From positions 4,394,501 to 4,458,500 of the forward strand of contig NZ_CP068983.1 of NCBI RefSeq assembly GCF_016801025.1: a stretch of DNA of 64,000 nucleotides, read 5' to 3'. Position numbers and translations under genes: made by a program. The stretch's first letter is position 1. Every line of letters begins with the position of its first letter. Under the pieces are notes generated by a model, which was not told the DNA's origin, made no database searches, and saw only the letters and a program-made list of their open reading frames with translations. Of the stretch, positions 62,493 to 64,000 are shown piece by piece. The stretch comes from Paradevosia shaoguanensis. GTDB lineage: Bacteria > Pseudomonadota > Alphaproteobacteria > Rhizobiales > Devosiaceae.

Positions 62493-63209
62493 TCAGTGTG
62501 ATCCGATACCAACCGCCTGCCCCAGCGCCTGCTGGAAATAGACGCCGTAATTGCGCGTCAGGTGGCGGGTCAGAACTTCCACGGCCTTGTCCGAATCCTT
62601 CGCCAGGATCGCGGCCACGACTTCCTTGTGCTCGTTGTTGGAGCGGCGGTTGTGCGATTCCTGATCGCCGCGCACCGGCCGGTTCTTCATCAGGCGCTCG
62701 ACGAAGGTGTCGTGTAGCGCCACGAAGATCGGATTGCCGGGGACTTCCGCCAGTGCCCGATGGAAGCGCGAATCCGCGTTGCGGAACGCCTCGCCATCGC
62801 CCAGCACCCCCTCCGCCTCCTCGATTGCGCCCACCATCTTGGCGATCTGCGCGTTGGTCGCGTGCATCACGGCGTAGCGGATCATGCTGGTTTCGAGAAA
62901 CAAGCGCGCCTGCTCGAGATGAGCCTTGCCCTCATTGTCGAGGAAGAAAAACTGCACCGCCTCGCTGGCCGAATCCATGACCTGGGCTAGGGACGGCGAA
63001 ACCACGCGCGGGCGCTTGCCCTTGGAATGATCGACCAACCTCATGCCGTGAAGGATCGTCATGGCCTCGCGAACCACGGTGCGCCCGACACCGAACCTCA
63101 GGCAAAGCTCACGTTCCGACTGGAACATGTCGCCCGCCCTCAATTCCCCATCGTGAATGTCTGCCGCCAAAGCCTTTGCGATGTCCGACGCGGTCAGAAC
63201 TGTCGTCAC
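62493..63209 (-). CDS. FadR-type GntR-family regulator
   Basis: 238 residues from the GTG at 63209. Winged helix: IAKALAADIHDGELRAGDMFQSERELCLRFGVGRTVVREAMTILHGMRLVDHSKGKRPRV; the C-terminal all-helical FCD domain includes FRNADSRFHRALAEVPGNPIF and NNEHKEVVAAILAKD, the metal-binding pattern of this group. GAGG is seven bases before the GTG; an earlier start at 63242 is less likely. It lies between its likely target operon and a divergent oxidoreductase gene, with a strong inverted repeat upstream. Confidence 0.9.
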   Translation of the reverse strand: MTTVLTASDIAKALAADIHDGELRAGDMFQSERELCLRFGVGRTVVREAMTILHGMRLVDHSKGKRPRVVSPSLAQVMDSASEAVQFFFLDNEGKAHLEQARLFLETSMIRYAVMHATNAQIAKMVGAIEEAEGVLGDGEAFRNADSRFHRALAEVPGNPIFVALHDTFVERLMKNRPVRGDQESHNRRSNNEHKEVVAAILAKDSDKAVEVLTRHLTRNYGVYFQQALGQAVGIGSH

Positions 63210-63560
63210 GGATAGCCCTCTCCATTTCCCCACGCCTTCCACGCAACCATAATTTCCGTTTGGTGTCTAGTTACCGATTTTTTGTCGACCATTCATTTGA
63301 ACTGGTCGACAAACCAGACAGCAATAGCAACAATGCCCCTGCAATTCAGCGGCTGGCAAATTGGAGAACTTGATTCAATCGATGCGCACAACCCATTGAT
63401 TTCAATCAATAACACGTTGATCAATCTTCTTAGAACCGACCACAATCCTGCGTTGACTTCAAAAGCTATATCATTAACATAACAACATGTTCTTTTGCCG
63501 AGTCAAGCAGCAATCGGGAACGCCGAAAGTGACCGCCGGCATGGATTGCGAGGGAAATGC
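63210..63560. promoter_or_regulatory. divergent control region, FadR gene / Gfo-Idh gene
   Basis: 351 bases without a gene, clearly more AT-rich than the flanks. Besides the inverted repeat at 63281-63313 it has several ATT/AAT-rich tracts (63360-63480) that should hold the rightward promoter. Confidence 0.5.
63281..63313. promoter_or_regulatory. probable GntR/FadR-type operator pair
   Basis: TTTGTCGACCA and TGGTCGACAAA form a perfect 11-base inverted repeat with an 11-base spacer; each arm centres on GTCGAC, itself symmetric, so there may be two dimer sites two helical turns apart. The arms resemble TGGTC-containing FadR sites. It is 70 bases upstream of the regulator start. Confidence 0.65.
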
Positions 63561-64000
63561 ATGCGCAAGGTATTGATCGTCGGCTCTGGAGGAATCGGCC
63601 GTCGACACATCAAGGGCTTCCTGAAAACCGGACGAGCCGAGTTGGCGATCGTCGAGCCCGATCCGGGGCGACGCGAAGGCGTTCTCGGCGAGTTTGCGAT
63701 TGCTCAGGCCTTTGCCAGCCTTGATGAAGTTGACTTGAGCGCATTTGACCTGGCGGTGATTTGCTCGCCGGCTCACACCCATGTCGCGATCATGCGTCGG
63801 TGCGCGAACGCGGATCTGCCGTTTCTGGTTGAGAAGCCGCTATCGGTCACCATGGACGGGGTCGACGAGGTTTGCGCTTTGGTCGCCCAAAAAGGCCTTC
63901 TCGCTCGCGTTGGCTATGTGCGGCGAGTCGCAGATGAAGTGCGCGCGCTTCGCGAGCAGATCGCTGACGGCAAGATCGGGCAGCTCAAGCTCGCATACCT
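63561..64000 (+). CDS. Gfo/Idh/MocA family oxidoreductase (partial, runs off window)
   Basis: First 146 residues. NAD(P)-binding Rossmann motif KVLIVGSGGIGRRHIKGFL, then VICSPAHTHVAIMRRC and the family hallmark FLVEKPLSVTMDGV. AGGG precedes the ATG. Members oxidise or reduce sugars and sugar acids. Its divergence from the FadR-type regulator suggests common control with the island-2 transporter and aldolase. The 3' end lies beyond 64000. Confidence 0.87.
   Translation, partial: MRKVLIVGSGGIGRRHIKGFLKTGRAELAIVEPDPGRREGVLGEFAIAQAFASLDEVDLSAFDLAVICSPAHTHVAIMRRCANADLPFLVEKPLSVTMDGVDEVCALVAQKGLLARVGYVRRVADEVRALREQIADGKIGQLKLAY

Overview
The window looks like chromosome of a GC-rich alphaproteobacterium of the order Hyphomicrobiales. 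A Devosia-like genus is plausible but unproven. The grounds are the conserved order rpoZ - rsh - pyrE - acpS - lepB - rnc - era, a Rhizobiales-type porin, frequent GTG and TTG starts coupled by 4-base overlaps, and many ABC importers for organic nutrients. No rRNA, tRNA, CRISPR array, insertion sequence or phage gene was seen.

Layout. 1-3773: a four-gene iron-siderophore ABC importer. 3774-4139: convergent gap with dispersed repeats. 4140-10300: the housekeeping operon from rpoZ to era, read leftward. 10666-17198: NYN-domain protein, family-5 uracil-DNA glycosylase, smpB/dapA, a soluble lytic transglycosylase, and an alpha/beta hydrolase-fold protein without its nucleophile. 17199-18239: about 1 kb with no recognisable gene. 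18240-22056: OmpA-like protein, 39-residue membrane peptide, helix-hairpin-helix protein, and porin. 22477-28406: SDR enzyme, amino-sugar operon (gntR - SIS deaminase - nagA), an orphan sugar-binding protein and an FMN reductase. 28461-32506: LacI regulator, manC and ugd (nucleotide-sugar supply). 32719-35967: marR-emrB-emrA type efflux operon. 36032-38892: 2'-5' RNA ligase-like protein, a deletion scar joining two 5'-truncated genes, and a membrane-anchored sorbosone dehydrogenase-like protein.

38928-53814 is a catabolic island. A leftward operon encodes a peptide-type ABC importer, a HyuA/HyuB (5-oxoprolinase/hydantoinase) pair, an M20 amidohydrolase and a proline-racemase-family enzyme. 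A divergent operon encodes an Ldh2-family imine reductase, two coupled regulators (XRE-cupin, IclR) and a GNAT acetyltransferase. The set fits uptake and breakdown of a cyclic amide, acyl amino acid or hydroxyproline derivative.

53845-64000 is a second island: a GSA-aminomutase-like aminotransferase; an operon of a second peptide-type ABC importer with an N-acetylneuraminate-lyase-type aldolase and an AllA-like enzyme; a FadR-type regulator with a clear inverted-repeat operator; and the start of a Gfo/Idh/MocA oxidoreductase. The binding protein of this importer (60732-62354) is the most striking object here. Its two halves are in swapped order relative to the normal family-5 peptide-binding fold, so it reads as a natural circular permutant behind a normal signal peptide.

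Other signals: a three-stem palindromic repeat found once in each of three tail-to-tail gaps; paired operator-like motifs upstream of the amino-sugar, MarR, hydroxyproline-type and FadR-controlled genes; and hairpins in intercistronic gaps, two directly after binding-protein genes.
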